Source: Aureispira sp. CCB-E (GTDB lineage Bacteria > Bacteroidota > Bacteroidia > Chitinophagales > Saprospiraceae). From it: a DNA stretch of 64,000 nt. The translations under genes and the position numbers were made by a program. Position 1 is the stretch's first letter, and each line of letters opens with the position of its first letter. The DNA is taken from NCBI RefSeq assembly GCF_031326345.1, contig NZ_CP133671.1, positions 2,852,001 to 2,916,000 of the forward strand, written 5' to 3'. Shown here one piece after another: positions 47,421-57,002 of the stretch. Below the pieces are notes generated by a model, which saw nothing but the letters and a program-made list of their open reading frames with translations, did no database searches and was not told the DNA's origin.

Positions 47421-48539
47421 ATGTTGTTTTTAACCCTATTACTAGTTTTCGTAATTTTTAATCTTGCTTACAGTCAGTCTATAGATACTTTAAGAACAGT
47501 AGATGCTGCTGGTAATATTGTTAAGGTGGAGTATTACGAAGAGGGAGTAAGAAGAAATTATCTGAATCATTACGAGTATGATCCTAATAATCGCCTTATC
47601 AAAGAATATATGACCGACACTCTTGGTGAGATTCTTTCTAGAATTGGTTTGGCTCCAATTTTTGTGTATGAATACCGACTTATAGATGGTAAGGAATCTA
47701 AAATAGAATATTGTTATGATAAAAATATGCAACCAGATGTATTGGACATCCCTCCATTTTATCATAAAGTTATTCATACATACAATTCAAAAAAGCAAGT
47801 CATAGAGCGTTGGGGAATGTCAAGGAATGGAGATACAAAATTTAGAATGGCGTATACTTACAATGAACATGGATTGGAAGAACAAATTAAATACTTAGAT
47901 GCTGATGGTAATATAGAAAAAGATAATGTTGGAATTCTTGAATTGAAATACGATGCACAAAAGAGGTTGATTTGTGAAGAAAATTACGATTATAAACACC
48001 GCCCTTATAGTACCCAATATGTACCTTTTAGGAAAGAAATTTCTTATTTAGGGAACATTGAGTGTGTTAAGATTTATGATAAAAACTTGAATGTTGTTCA
48101 TCAGGAAGGTGTTGAATTATGTGCAGTTGCGTCAAACTTTGAATTGAAGAGTTTAGATAATACAATAGTAACTCTAGATGATTTTAAAGGGCATACAGTT
48201 GTTCTGTATTTTTGGTCTTCCACTTTTAGAGGGGCTCCATTTTTGAATCCTAGGATATTTCCTGCTTTTAAAAAGTATCAATCTAAGGTGAAATTCATTG
48301 CTGTAGGGATAGAGAAGCCTGAAAATTATGAAAAATGGCAAGAAGCAATTGTCACTACTCAAATAAATTGGGCTATAAATCTTGGTGCTTTTAATTCCTT
48401 TGATTCAAAAATTGCGAAAGATTATTATATCAATTACTTGCCTTTATTTTTTGTAATTAATAAAGATGGATTTATTGTTGGATCAGAACTTACAGGAATC
48501 CAAAATGTTATTAAATTGCTAGACCAACTCGAAAAGTAA
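47421..48539 (+). CDS. Secreted protein with YD/MORN-like repeats and a cysteine-less thioredoxin-fold domain
   Basis: A 372-residue protein. I chose ATG 47421, which begins a clean signal peptide (MLFLTLLLVFVIFN... ending AYSQS); the upstream TTG 47394 only adds nine residues. Residues about 20-230 are repeats of the kind YEYDPNNRLIKEY and YTYNEHGLEEQIKYLDADG. From about 235 an AhpC/TSA-TlpA-like fold follows (SNFELKSLDNTIVTLDDFKGHTVVLYFWSSTFRGAP). The redox CxxC expected after FW is replaced by SSTF, so thiol chemistry is unlikely. It probably acts as a binding or structural periplasmic protein. Function unknown. Confidence 0.75.
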   Translation: MLFLTLLLVFVIFNLAYSQSIDTLRTVDAAGNIVKVEYYEEGVRRNYLNHYEYDPNNRLIKEYMTDTLGEILSRIGLAPIFVYEYRLIDGKESKIEYCYDKNMQPDVLDIPPFYHKVIHTYNSKKQVIERWGMSRNGDTKFRMAYTYNEHGLEEQIKYLDADGNIEKDNVGILELKYDAQKRLICEENYDYKHRPYSTQYVPFRKEISYLGNIECVKIYDKNLNVVHQEGVELCAVASNFELKSLDNTIVTLDDFKGHTVVLYFWSSTFRGAPFLNPRIFPAFKKYQSKVKFIAVGIEKPENYEKWQEAIVTTQINWAINLGAFNSFDSKIAKDYYINYLPLFFVINKDGFIVGSELTGIQNVIKLLDQLEK

Positions 48540-48623
48540 TGAATAGTTTATGTATTAAAAACAATACGATTTTTAAACGAAGTAGAGTACAACAATAAAT
48601 ATCTTATTTGATAATATTTATAC

Positions 48624-49496
48624 ATGGAAGAAACACACATATTGGATGAAGTCCAATCATCGCAAAAAGTTTACAACGAAACAGGAATAGCACTAGGTAC
48701 ATTTTTCGGAGGTCCTATAGCTACAGGTTATCTTTTTGTGGCAAATTATAAAAACCTAGGAAAAGGTCATTTATCTAAAAAAGTATGGGGAATTACGTCA
48801 GTAGTTTTCATATTATATTGTACCATTCTTTTTATAATACAAGAAATCGTAACGATCAATATTCCCAATGTAGTTTTTCCAATTATTAGTGTTGCCATTG
48901 CACGGCAATTGTTTAAGCAGCAGCAAGAGAAAGATGTGGAAGCACATATTCAACAAGGAGGAGAGGTGTATAGTTTGTGGCGAGCGGGTGGAATTAGTTT
49001 TATTTTTTCGTTAGTTATGATTAGTATTTTTATGGGTGGTTATTTGTGGTATGGTTCTGATCGAATACTTCCTTCTACCCCTTCTGAAGAAGGATGGACT
49101 GTTTCGCCTGAAGAAGAGCCTTCAAGTGAGCTTACTGACCCCAGTTCTGTTGTTGCTAATTTAGAAACTAGAAGTTATGGAGAGGCAGCGCATGTAATTG
49201 TTTATAATGAAGTCTTTTTTACAAAAGAAAAGATTGACAGTATAGCTGAAGAATTAACACGGTTGAACTTCTTTGATGCTCGAAATCAAAAATATATTTA
49301 TCTCGAAAAAGTGCTCTTTGATTATGAATTTTCGATTACAGATGCGAGCGCAAATATAGAAGACAAACAAACCAGTCTGAAGTATGAACAGTTAAGAATT
49401 GATTTAGAGAAATTTTTGAAGGATGGAAGCGTACGTGTTCTATTAATGGATGAGGATTTAGAAGAAGTCTTAGGTCATTTTGGGGAGAAAATTTAG
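48624..49496 (+). CDS. Membrane protein of unknown function
   Basis: A 290-residue protein with about four hydrophobic segments (near residues 21-40, 53-75, 77-95 and 125-147), then a Pro/Glu-rich linker (about 150-185) and a soluble C-terminal domain of about 105 residues (YGEAAHVIVYNEVFFTKEKIDSIAEELTRLNFFD). The C-terminal part may be cytosolic or periplasmic; topology is uncertain. It is followed by another envelope protein gene after a 147-bp gap. I do not recognise a family. Confidence 0.65.
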   Translation: MEETHILDEVQSSQKVYNETGIALGTFFGGPIATGYLFVANYKNLGKGHLSKKVWGITSVVFILYCTILFIIQEIVTINIPNVVFPIISVAIARQLFKQQQEKDVEAHIQQGGEVYSLWRAGGISFIFSLVMISIFMGGYLWYGSDRILPSTPSEEGWTVSPEEEPSSELTDPSSVVANLETRSYGEAAHVIVYNEVFFTKEKIDSIAEELTRLNFFDARNQKYIYLEKVLFDYEFSITDASANIEDKQTSLKYEQLRIDLEKFLKDGSVRVLLMDEDLEEVLGHFGEKI

Positions 49497-49576
49497 ACTT
49501 GCAAAAGGGATGGAAAACTTTACAAGATTTGCCCATATTTAGGAAAGTAAAGACAATAATTCAAATCGCTTTATAG

Positions 49577-49607
49577 TTTTTGTTTTGATAGAAATCCTAT
49601 ATTTTTG
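49577..49607 (+). promoter_or_regulatory. Bacteroidota-type promoter for the gene at 49644
   Basis: TTTTTG (49577-49582) is separated by 17 bp from TATTTTTG (49600-49607), an exact TAnnTTTG match, about 37 bases before the start codon. Confidence 0.55.
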
Positions 49608-49643
49608 CAGGAGCAAAAAAATTGTTGAGTAGATTAAATACGA

Positions 49644-50840
49644 ATGATGTCACCACACAGAAAATTCTTGTTTGTAACGCTTGTTATTTTTTTAATTTAT
49701 CCTTACGTTGACTTACAAGCTCAAAGAGTAAAAAAAGTAAAGTTTAGTAGGCATGCAGGGGCAAAAGAAATTAATTCTCCTCTTCCTTCTGATTATACGG
49801 ATAGAACCTTTATTAGAGGCTTGGCTGGTTATCGAAATCAAATTGACCAATTGGTAGGACATGTGTTGTTAATAAAAAAGGAAAAAGGAAAAAATAAAAA
49901 ACCTGTTATATTAGGGCGATATGTTCGAAAAAATAGCCCTCCAAAAATGGAAGCTATTATATCCGATAAAGCGTTGTATAGCTCAAAAATTGACGGCTCT
50001 TGTGAATTTAATGGGCACTATATGATTGCTTCTGTAAATGCAAGTGTAGAAAGTGTCTATGAATTGACCATCACAGATATTGCAATGGCAATTATTCCAG
50101 ATAGCTTAATCCCATATACCGAAATTTGTGAGGCATTTCAAAATGCAGATCAAGCAGATTCAGAAGTGAATTTGTACTATGTCAAATCTGCTAAATTGAC
50201 AACTGTTTATACCAAAGATTATGTCCGAATTCAAAGTGCGACAGAAGTGTCAGGGGGAGACATATTTGGTCTCAAGGGTGAAATTTATAATAGCTCGGAT
50301 AATTATGCTGTAAACTATGTTGTATCCGCAGATATAGTTTCTTTAAACGATATGTTGTTGCTTCAAAATTGTGATAAAAAAATAGAAGAAAAGAAAATAC
50401 GCTTGGCAGCCGCAGAAGCTGCAAAGGAAGCGGCAATTGCTGCCAAAGAATTGCAAAAAGCAAAAGAGTTGGAGTTAAAAACAACTAAAAGTGAACTGGC
50501 AGAGTTGTCTAAGGAGTTGTCAAAATTAAAAAAGCAATTGGAGGCACAGTCTAAAGAATCCAAAGAGTACCAAACATTGGCATTAAAACAAGCTTTGGCC
50601 ATTGATAGAATGAAAGAAACGATTCAGAATCAAGCACAAATTGAGCAAGATATTGAAGTGGCCAAAAAAGAACGCAATGCTGCTGAAAAGGTAGTCGTTT
50701 TGAACAATGAAATAAAAAAACAAACTAACTTGGGAGTTTTAGATTTGGGACCAATGCAAGAAGGAAAAACTAAGGTGATTAGTTCTTCCGAAGAATTAGA
50801 AAAAAAGATTGTAAAGGAAGAAAATGCTGAAAAAGAATAA
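49644..50840 (+). CDS. Secreted coiled-coil protein of unknown function
   Basis: A 398-residue protein with a signal peptide (about 1-26, ending LQAQ), a mixed alpha/beta part (residues 30-230) and a long charged coiled coil (about 245-360, rich in Ala, Glu and Lys). Two start codons lie in tandem (49644 and 49647). The arrangement resembles envelope proteins that span or tether layers, but no family was recognised. It has its own promoter. Convergent with the MurF-Alr gene after a 48-bp gap. Confidence 0.7.
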   Translation: MMSPHRKFLFVTLVIFLIYPYVDLQAQRVKKVKFSRHAGAKEINSPLPSDYTDRTFIRGLAGYRNQIDQLVGHVLLIKKEKGKNKKPVILGRYVRKNSPPKMEAIISDKALYSSKIDGSCEFNGHYMIASVNASVESVYELTITDIAMAIIPDSLIPYTEICEAFQNADQADSEVNLYYVKSAKLTTVYTKDYVRIQSATEVSGGDIFGLKGEIYNSSDNYAVNYVVSADIVSLNDMLLLQNCDKKIEEKKIRLAAAEAAKEAAIAAKELQKAKELELKTTKSELAELSKELSKLKKQLEAQSKESKEYQTLALKQALAIDRMKETIQNQAQIEQDIEVAKKERNAAEKVVVLNNEIKKQTNLGVLDLGPMQEGKTKVISSSEELEKKIVKEENAEKE

Positions 50841-50888
50841 ATTTGTTTTTGAGACTATTTTTAGATCTGAAATAGATTGGCACGTTGG

Positions 50889-53336
50889 TTAAGCTTCATA
50901 AAAAATGCGAGGTACTCGATCGCTGATGTTGGTTAATATTTCATAAGGAATGGTCTCTAGCGTAGTCGCTAAAGCTTGAATCATATCGACATTATCAAAC
51001 AAAATAACTTCATCTCCTTCTTGTGCCGCTGAAATATGGCTAACATCTACAAAGCACATATCCATACAAATATTGCCAATAGTAGGAGCGAGCTGTCCAT
51101 GAATTTTTACTTGTGCATTGCCATTACCAAAAGCTCTCAAAAAACCATCTGCGTACCCAATGGATAAAACGGCAATCCGACTAACTTGCTCAAGGGTTCC
51201 TTTGCGACTATAACCTACGGTTTCTTTGGTGTCTAATGTTTTTATTTGAGCAATACTTGTTTTTAGGCAAACGACATTTTGTAGTAATGGTAATTGTTGA
51301 TTTGGATCAATGCCATATAAACCAATGCCCAAACGAACCATATCAAATTGGTGCTGCGGAAAACGAGTAATGCCAGCGGAATTGAGTAAGTGCTTAATAG
51401 CTTTGATCTCTAGAGTTGTTTCCAGATGATTGGCTAGATGGGCAAAACTATCAATTTGTTGCTTTGAGAATGCCTCATGTTGTGGTGTATCAGATGCTGC
51501 AAGGTGAGAAAAAATGCCCTTGATATTCAATTGTTTTTTGTGTTTACTGAGAATGCTTAATACATTCGGAATGTCCTGTTCCACAAAGCCCAAACGATGC
51601 ATTCCTGTGTCTAATTCTAAGTGAATTGGATAAGGGGTTTTTAGGTCAGTGGTCGTTAAATAATGTAAAAAAGCCTTTAACATACTAAAACTATAAACAA
51701 CAGGCTCTAATCTATTTTTGCACAAGATCTCAAACTCATAGGCGGCACTATTCATAACCATAATGGGCAGTTGAATACCTCTTGATCGCAGCGCTACCCC
51801 TTCGTCAACATAGGCTACTCCCAAATAATCAACATGATTGTATTGTAGTAGTTGTGCAATTTCGTAAGAACCGCTACCATAGGCAGAAGCTTTAACCATG
51901 ACCATTAGCTTAGTTTTGGGGTTGAGCTGATTTTTATAGATTTGGAGGTTGTTGGTCACGGCTTCTAAGTTGATTTCCAAGACGGTTCCATGGATACGTT
52001 GTTTTAGTTGTTGTGCAATTCGCTCAAAACCAAATGCTCTAGCTCCTTTGAGCAGAATACTTTCTTGATAAAAAGAAACCTCGGAACCAATTGCAGCGAT
52101 AAACGCATCTGTTGTTTCAAAGAAATAGGTTTCTGGTATGGTCTTAAAATAATGTTGGGCTTGCATTAGATGAGGACCAATACCAATCAACTTTTTAATT
52201 TGATGCTCCTGAAGTAAGCGTCCAATTAGTTGATAATGTGGAAGTTTTTTTAGCTCTGGGATGTCTGATAAAATTAAAGTTTTGCTATAGTCCGAACTAG
52301 TTTTGTGTTTTTGCTGTAAAAAATCTAAGGCAATTTTCAGACCTTCTAAATCATTGTTATAACTATCGTCAATAATCTGCGAGTTATGAATCCCCTCTTT
52401 TAGTTCCAGACGCATGGGAACGTCACTCAATTTCTCCATGCGTTGTTCTAGTTGCTGAATAGGAATGCCCAAATAAAGCAAGGTTGCAATAGTATGCAAG
52501 CAATTTTCAATAGCTGCGGCATTGGTAAAAGGAATCGACATTCGGGTAATTTTATGCTCCCAATGAATTTGCACAAGCGTTTTATTTGTCCTTATTTGTG
52601 TATAAATGGGCAATTGAGCTTCTGTTGAAGCTCCCCAAGACCAAAGTCGGGTAGGGGTGTGCTTGAATTTTGCTCTAATTTTTTGATGGATTAGCGAATG
52701 GTTGGTACTATAAATAAGTACCTCGACTCCTTTAAATAGCAATAGTTTTTCTTCTATCTTTTCCTCTAGGTTAGCAAAACCACTAGCATGTGCTTTGCCT
52801 ATATTGGTGAAAATACCGATGGTGGGAGTTATCACTTTTTGTAATCGCTCCATTTCACCCACTTTTGAAATGCCTGCTTCAAAGATAGCCAAGTTGTGTT
52901 GCCCATTGATGGCAAGTACAGAGAGGGGGACGCCTATTTGTGAGTTATAACTTTTAGGGCTTTTGATCAAGGTATAATCTTGTTCTAATAATTGGAAAAG
53001 CCATTCTTTTAAAATCGTTTTTCCGTTACTTCCTGTAATTGCTACAACTGGTAGGTCAAATTGTTTTCGATGATAATGCGCATAGTCTTGCAAAAGTTGG
53101 ATGACATTAGGAGTTGTTATAACTTGAGCCATGGGGTATTGTTCCCAAGAGATCGATTCACTAACAACAAAATGCCGAACACCTTGTTGGTAAAGCGCAT
53201 CGATAAAACGATGCCCGTCATTGAGCTTTCCTTTAATTGCAAAAAAGATACTTTGTGCAGGAAAAATTAATTTTCTACTATCAATTAAGATGAGCTTTTG
53301 TTTCCAAAAATTAGTATCAAAGTTAATCGAATCCAT
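50889..53336 (-). CDS. murF/alr: Bifunctional MurF / alanine racemase fusion
   Basis: An 815-residue fusion. I chose the start at 53336 (MDSINFDTNFWKQ) rather than the in-frame start at 53375, whose extra residues are hydrophobic and not family-like. The N-terminal part (about 1-450) is UDP-MurNAc-tripeptide D-Ala-D-Ala ligase with P-loop TGSNGKT (101-107). The C-terminal part (about 455-815) is a PLP-dependent alanine racemase: the Schiff-base lysine is in VMVKASAYGSG and the catalytic tyrosine is in VGYSRKGTL. It links D-alanine supply to precursor synthesis for peptidoglycan. This fusion is known in Bacteroidota. Confidence 0.96.
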   Translation of the reverse strand: MDSINFDTNFWKQKLILIDSRKLIFPAQSIFFAIKGKLNDGHRFIDALYQQGVRHFVVSESISWEQYPMAQVITTPNVIQLLQDYAHYHRKQFDLPVVAITGSNGKTILKEWLFQLLEQDYTLIKSPKSYNSQIGVPLSVLAINGQHNLAIFEAGISKVGEMERLQKVITPTIGIFTNIGKAHASGFANLEEKIEEKLLLFKGVEVLIYSTNHSLIHQKIRAKFKHTPTRLWSWGASTEAQLPIYTQIRTNKTLVQIHWEHKITRMSIPFTNAAAIENCLHTIATLLYLGIPIQQLEQRMEKLSDVPMRLELKEGIHNSQIIDDSYNNDLEGLKIALDFLQQKHKTSSDYSKTLILSDIPELKKLPHYQLIGRLLQEHQIKKLIGIGPHLMQAQHYFKTIPETYFFETTDAFIAAIGSEVSFYQESILLKGARAFGFERIAQQLKQRIHGTVLEINLEAVTNNLQIYKNQLNPKTKLMVMVKASAYGSGSYEIAQLLQYNHVDYLGVAYVDEGVALRSRGIQLPIMVMNSAAYEFEILCKNRLEPVVYSFSMLKAFLHYLTTTDLKTPYPIHLELDTGMHRLGFVEQDIPNVLSILSKHKKQLNIKGIFSHLAASDTPQHEAFSKQQIDSFAHLANHLETTLEIKAIKHLLNSAGITRFPQHQFDMVRLGIGLYGIDPNQQLPLLQNVVCLKTSIAQIKTLDTKETVGYSRKGTLEQVSRIAVLSIGYADGFLRAFGNGNAQVKIHGQLAPTIGNICMDMCFVDVSHISAAQEGDEVILFDNVDMIQALATTLETIPYEILTNISDRVPRIFYEA

Positions 53337-53587
53337 AGTTTGCGGGCAGATTACAAAAAAGAAAATTATATGCAAGAAAATGCCAAAGATACAGATATGT
53401 TTTGGGAGTGGGGAATATTTTTCAATTGTTCGTTGAAAACTTTATGAGTTTCTTAAGGAGGAATTATAATAAGATCTCTATCGGATATTGCTATCTTCTA
53501 CTGAAAATATGGATAAAGAATATTAATTTGGGTAACCAAAAAAAGGAAAAACGTAAGATGATTGTTCGGGTAGAAAAATAGAATAAG

Positions 53588-54346
53588 ATGGAAGCATATG
53601 AATTGATTACACTAAATGAGTGGAATATAGATACGGAGCATATTTGTTGTGCATTTACCAATAAGAATTGTGCAGAAGGCTATCAAGCCAAAAAAAATTG
53701 GTTGAAAGGACAGTTTAAAGATGGGTATACGTTCAAGAAGTTTAATATTAGGGGCAAGGTATTTATAGAGTATGTTCCTGCTGAAAAAGGATGGGTGCCC
53801 ATTGATGCCCCAAATTATATGTTAATCAATTGTTTTTGGGTTTCTGGGAAATACAAAGGGCAAGGATTGGGAACACGACTTTATGAAGCTTGTCTAGAAG
53901 ATGCTAGGGATAAAGATGGGCTTGTAGTTGTAACCGCAAAAAAGAAACAGCCTTTTATGTCTGAAAAGAAATTTTTTAATAAAAAAGGTTTTCAGCTGTG
54001 CGATACGGCCTTGCCGTACTTCGAATTATGGTACTATCCATTTCATGCAGATGCTGTTGTCCCAACGTTCAAAACAATCGCCAAACAAGGGATTTGCGAT
54101 GTTCCGCAAGGTTTGAGTGTTTATTATACGAATGCTTGTCCATTTACAGAGTATTATGCGAATATAGAACTAGTAGAAGCTGCTAAAAAGCGAGGTATTC
54201 CTATTCAAATTCATAGATTGGCAACCAAAGAACAAGCCCAAAATCACTTTGTTCCTCATACTATTTACAGCGTTTTTTATAACGGTCAATTTGTAACGCA
54301 ACAAATGTTAACCGAAAAATCTATTGACAAGTATATTACCAAATAA
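53588..54346 (+). CDS. GNAT acetyltransferase with C-terminal YoaP-like domain
   Basis: A 252-residue protein. The GNAT domain occupies residues about 1-150, with the acetyl-CoA loop KGQGLG (90-95) and LYEACLEDAR. The C-terminal half (about 185-250) resembles the YoaP domain, with YYTNACPFTEYYANI, in which a cysteine is followed by Pro-Phe. It is probably cytoplasmic. Substrate unknown; YoaP proteins are annotated as N-acetyltransferases. It is convergent with the chitinase gene. Confidence 0.85.
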   Translation: MEAYELITLNEWNIDTEHICCAFTNKNCAEGYQAKKNWLKGQFKDGYTFKKFNIRGKVFIEYVPAEKGWVPIDAPNYMLINCFWVSGKYKGQGLGTRLYEACLEDARDKDGLVVVTAKKKQPFMSEKKFFNKKGFQLCDTALPYFELWYYPFHADAVVPTFKTIAKQGICDVPQGLSVYYTNACPFTEYYANIELVEAAKKRGIPIQIHRLATKEQAQNHFVPHTIYSVFYNGQFVTQQMLTEKSIDKYITK

Positions 54347-54400
54347 AAAAGACCCCAATAACCACTAGGGAATAAATTCCTTATTGTGATTATTGGGGAA
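54343..54400 (-). terminator. Rho-independent terminator of the chitinase gene
   Basis: Read on the minus strand: ccccaataa / ttattgggg (9-bp stem, 28-nt loop), followed by a T run (complement of 54344-54350). The plus strand lacks a T run after the stem. Confidence 0.75.
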
Positions 54401-54449
54401 GAAACTAAATAGAATTGTAACAAATTTAAAATTTAATCATTATTTATAC

Positions 54450-56531
54450 TTAGTTGATTTTTAGTAAAGTATTGATGGTTCTGTTTCCTTGCGTATCAAT
54501 TGCTGAGATCCAGTAAGTTCCAACTGCTAATCTACTCAAATCAATTGTAATATCAGATGAAGTAGTAGTGGTGTAATGGACTTGTCCCAACGCATCAAAA
54601 ACATAGATGGTTTGCTTTTCAGAAACGTTTCGGATGCTTAGCACTTGGTTAGCAATAGACCATTGTGGCGCTGATAGGCGTGCAGATGTACAATTTGGAC
54701 CATTATTACAAGTACTCACTTCTACCCAAACAGGATTTGATCCAGGCATCTCATTAGGGTTGGCATACCATTGGTTCTTCCAAATTTTACATTGATAATA
54801 AACATTGGTATTCGGTGTCGGATAGGCATTGGCGCTATTATATTCTGTATGACCGCAATAGGTAGGACTACTACCATTACCACTGCCACTTCCGCCACTA
54901 TTGTTGCCACTGCCATTACCCGAACAACTACTGTCCGCTGTACAAGTACTCACTTCTACCCAAACAGAATTTGATCCAGGCACTTCATTTGGATTAGCGT
55001 ACCATTGGTTCTTCCAAATTTTACATTGGTAATAAACATTCGTGTTAGGTGTAGGATACGCAATACTATTGTCATAGGCATTGTGACCACAATAAGCACC
55101 ACCATTGCCATTGCCACCCCCGTTACCATTTCCGCCACCGTTACCACCGCCGCCATTGCCAATACAGCTGCTATCTTCTGTGCAAGGGCTAATTTCTACC
55201 CAAACAGGGTTTGATCCAGGCACTTCGTTCGGATTGGCATACCATTGGTTGCTCCAAATTTTGCATTGGTAATAAACATTGGTATTAGGACTAGGGTAGC
55301 TATTGGCAGGATTATAGGAAGCATGACCGCAGTAAATAGCGCCATTGCCACCACCGCCGCCACCATTACCAGCACCATTGCAGTCATCTGCACCACCACT
55401 ATAAGGCTCCATGGCAAAATTATTAGCATCAGCAACGGCATTGGCAGGAGCAGTTCCATTTAAGACACTGCTTGCAACGTTTAGGTAGGAGTATGCAGAA
55501 CTATTACTACCAGACATTAATAGTTGCCAAATCATAATACCATCTCCATCCCCTGCACGATTTGGATGATTTTCTATATGGTCTGATAAAGAAGCAACGT
55601 TGGCATGTGTATAAGTGTAATACGGCCCCCATGGTTCATTGGGATAATGGACACCGGCAGCAATTTTAAATCCATATTGTTCTGCATAGTGCGCGTAGGC
55701 ATCGTACATGATAGAGCGATTGGTACTCCCTCCTGCATTGTAGCCTTGAAAAGCAATTAAATCAATTTCGTTACCAACAGCTTTCATAACAGGAATCATA
55801 TGACCTGTTGCACTAAAACCAAATAAATTGATACCGTTAGTTTGGGCAGTACCTTGGTATAGTTGAGCATCGGTTTCTCCTGTTAGGGTATTGCGATTGG
55901 CAAAGGCAAAAGGAGAACTAGGATCATCATTTAGCTGACCGCCCAAAGCACCAACACCACTAGGAGCGCAAGCCATAATGTATCCCTGAGAACGAGGCAT
56001 GATAGCTCTAGAGTTGGTGAAGAAATCAATAAAATGCTGTACGTTTGTAGCACTTCCGATATTGGCAAAAGAACCGTTGGGCTCAAAATCCCAGTCGATG
56101 CCTGCAAATCCCATATCGTCTACCAAATCTTTGATTTGCTGATAATTAATGTCGTTATAAATGGTGTTACTGGTCCAATATGTTTCTCCTCCAATGGACA
56201 GAATCACTTTCGTTCCCTTGTTGTTGAGTGCCCCAATACTCTCTTTTAGTGTACAACCGTCATAAGGAACTTGAATGCCTGTTTGACTAATGTCATAAGA
56301 TCCCTTAGTATATCGCAAATCGGGTTTGGCAAAAGCAAGAAAAACGTGATTGACATAAGAAGGAATTTCCCTTAATTTTGAATTTTGATTGTTTGAAACC
56401 CAGTTCTCTGACCAAGATGGGAAATAACCTAAGACAACAGGTGCATTGTTGTTTGATTGCGCAAAACTAGGTACTTGAAACAGGGCAAATAATGCAATTA
56501 GCATTATATACAAATTTGTTTTCATACTCAT
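54450..56531 (-). CDS. Secreted GH18 chitinase with three chitin-binding modules and type IX sorting tail
   Basis: A 693-residue protein. Signal peptide about 1-25. The GH18 barrel covers about 30-370, with KVILSIGG and the catalytic FAGIDWDFEP (D146, D148, E150 present; the first, structural Asp of DxxDxDxE is Ala143). Three near-identical CBM5/12-like modules (starting CGHASYN, CGHNAYD, CGHTEYN, each with NTNVYYQCKIW and QWYANPNE) are joined by Gly/Asn-rich linkers. The last 70 residues form a type A sorting domain with a VFDALGQ and LAVGTYWISA pattern. The enzyme would be exported by T9SS and hydrolyse chitin at the surface or outside. A second in-frame ATG at 56525 is also possible. Confidence 0.93.
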   Translation of the reverse strand: MSMKTNLYIMLIALFALFQVPSFAQSNNNAPVVLGYFPSWSENWVSNNQNSKLREIPSYVNHVFLAFAKPDLRYTKGSYDISQTGIQVPYDGCTLKESIGALNNKGTKVILSIGGETYWTSNTIYNDINYQQIKDLVDDMGFAGIDWDFEPNGSFANIGSATNVQHFIDFFTNSRAIMPRSQGYIMACAPSGVGALGGQLNDDPSSPFAFANRNTLTGETDAQLYQGTAQTNGINLFGFSATGHMIPVMKAVGNEIDLIAFQGYNAGGSTNRSIMYDAYAHYAEQYGFKIAAGVHYPNEPWGPYYTYTHANVASLSDHIENHPNRAGDGDGIMIWQLLMSGSNSSAYSYLNVASSVLNGTAPANAVADANNFAMEPYSGGADDCNGAGNGGGGGGNGAIYCGHASYNPANSYPSPNTNVYYQCKIWSNQWYANPNEVPGSNPVWVEISPCTEDSSCIGNGGGGNGGGNGNGGGNGNGGAYCGHNAYDNSIAYPTPNTNVYYQCKIWKNQWYANPNEVPGSNSVWVEVSTCTADSSCSGNGSGNNSGGSGSGNGSSPTYCGHTEYNSANAYPTPNTNVYYQCKIWKNQWYANPNEMPGSNPVWVEVSTCNNGPNCTSARLSAPQWSIANQVLSIRNVSEKQTIYVFDALGQVHYTTTTSSDITIDLSRLAVGTYWISAIDTQGNRTINTLLKIN
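54710..55340 (-). repeat. Three tandem coding repeats encoding the chitin-binding modules
   Basis: Three units of about 150 bp (starting near 55340, 55095 and 54860 on the minus strand), very alike in DNA, with Gly/Asn-coding simple sequence between them. Coding, not CRISPR. Confidence 0.75.
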
Positions 56532-57002
56532 ATTATAAAATTAGATAGTGAAAAAATATAGTTATAATGTGTGTATAGTAGAGTGTGTTCTACTAAATAA
56601 TATAGAATGAAAATCAAAGGCTAAATACATATTTAGCGATCATAAATTAATCCAATATGTTGTCGGGGGAGTATGACGATTTTTAGGAGTGGGGTTTCCT
56701 AAATGAAGTAGGTTTAGCACACAAAGTTGATGTACTGTACTCAATGTATTTTTATTAAAATTATAATATTCATTGAGTTTATGTTTGTGAAACTACAATA
56801 ATTTATATCCTAATATTTTTTAATTGTTCGTTTCAAGGAGAGATTTCGAGTAGGTGCTAGGTTTAGTAATGGCTTGTTTAATAGAAAATAATAATAGTAG
56901 GCTTGGATTATCTTTTAAAGCTTTTTAGACAAGAAAAAAAATAGGAATAGAGTTTTCCCTATTCCTATCTATATAAAAAAATAATAAATTGATAATGATT
57001 GT
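56532..57002. other. 471-bp intergenic region upstream of the chitinase gene
   Basis: No gene is visible. A small hairpin tagtaga / tctacta (56576-56582, 56589-56595) lies in the likely chitinase leader, and the terminator of the AAA+ gene is at the right end. AT-rich otherwise. Confidence 0.55.
56932..56970 (-). terminator. Rho-independent terminator of the MoxR-like ATPase gene
   Basis: A 10-bp stem ataggaatag / ctattcctat with an 8-nt loop, followed by a T run on the minus strand. Confidence 0.85.

Noticed and set aside
54710-55340. CRISPR-like regular repeats
   Set aside because: The repeats are about 150 bp, encode the chitin-binding modules in frame, and have no spacer/repeat architecture.
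54771-55463. Antisense open frames rich in Thr/Ile/Ala/Val across the chitinase gene
   Set aside because: They arise from the complement of Gly/Asn-coding simple sequence, and the sense frame is a clear multidomain enzyme.
54450-56531. Chitinase judged catalytically dead
   Set aside because: D146, D148 and the acid E150 are intact; only the first structural Asp of the motif is changed.
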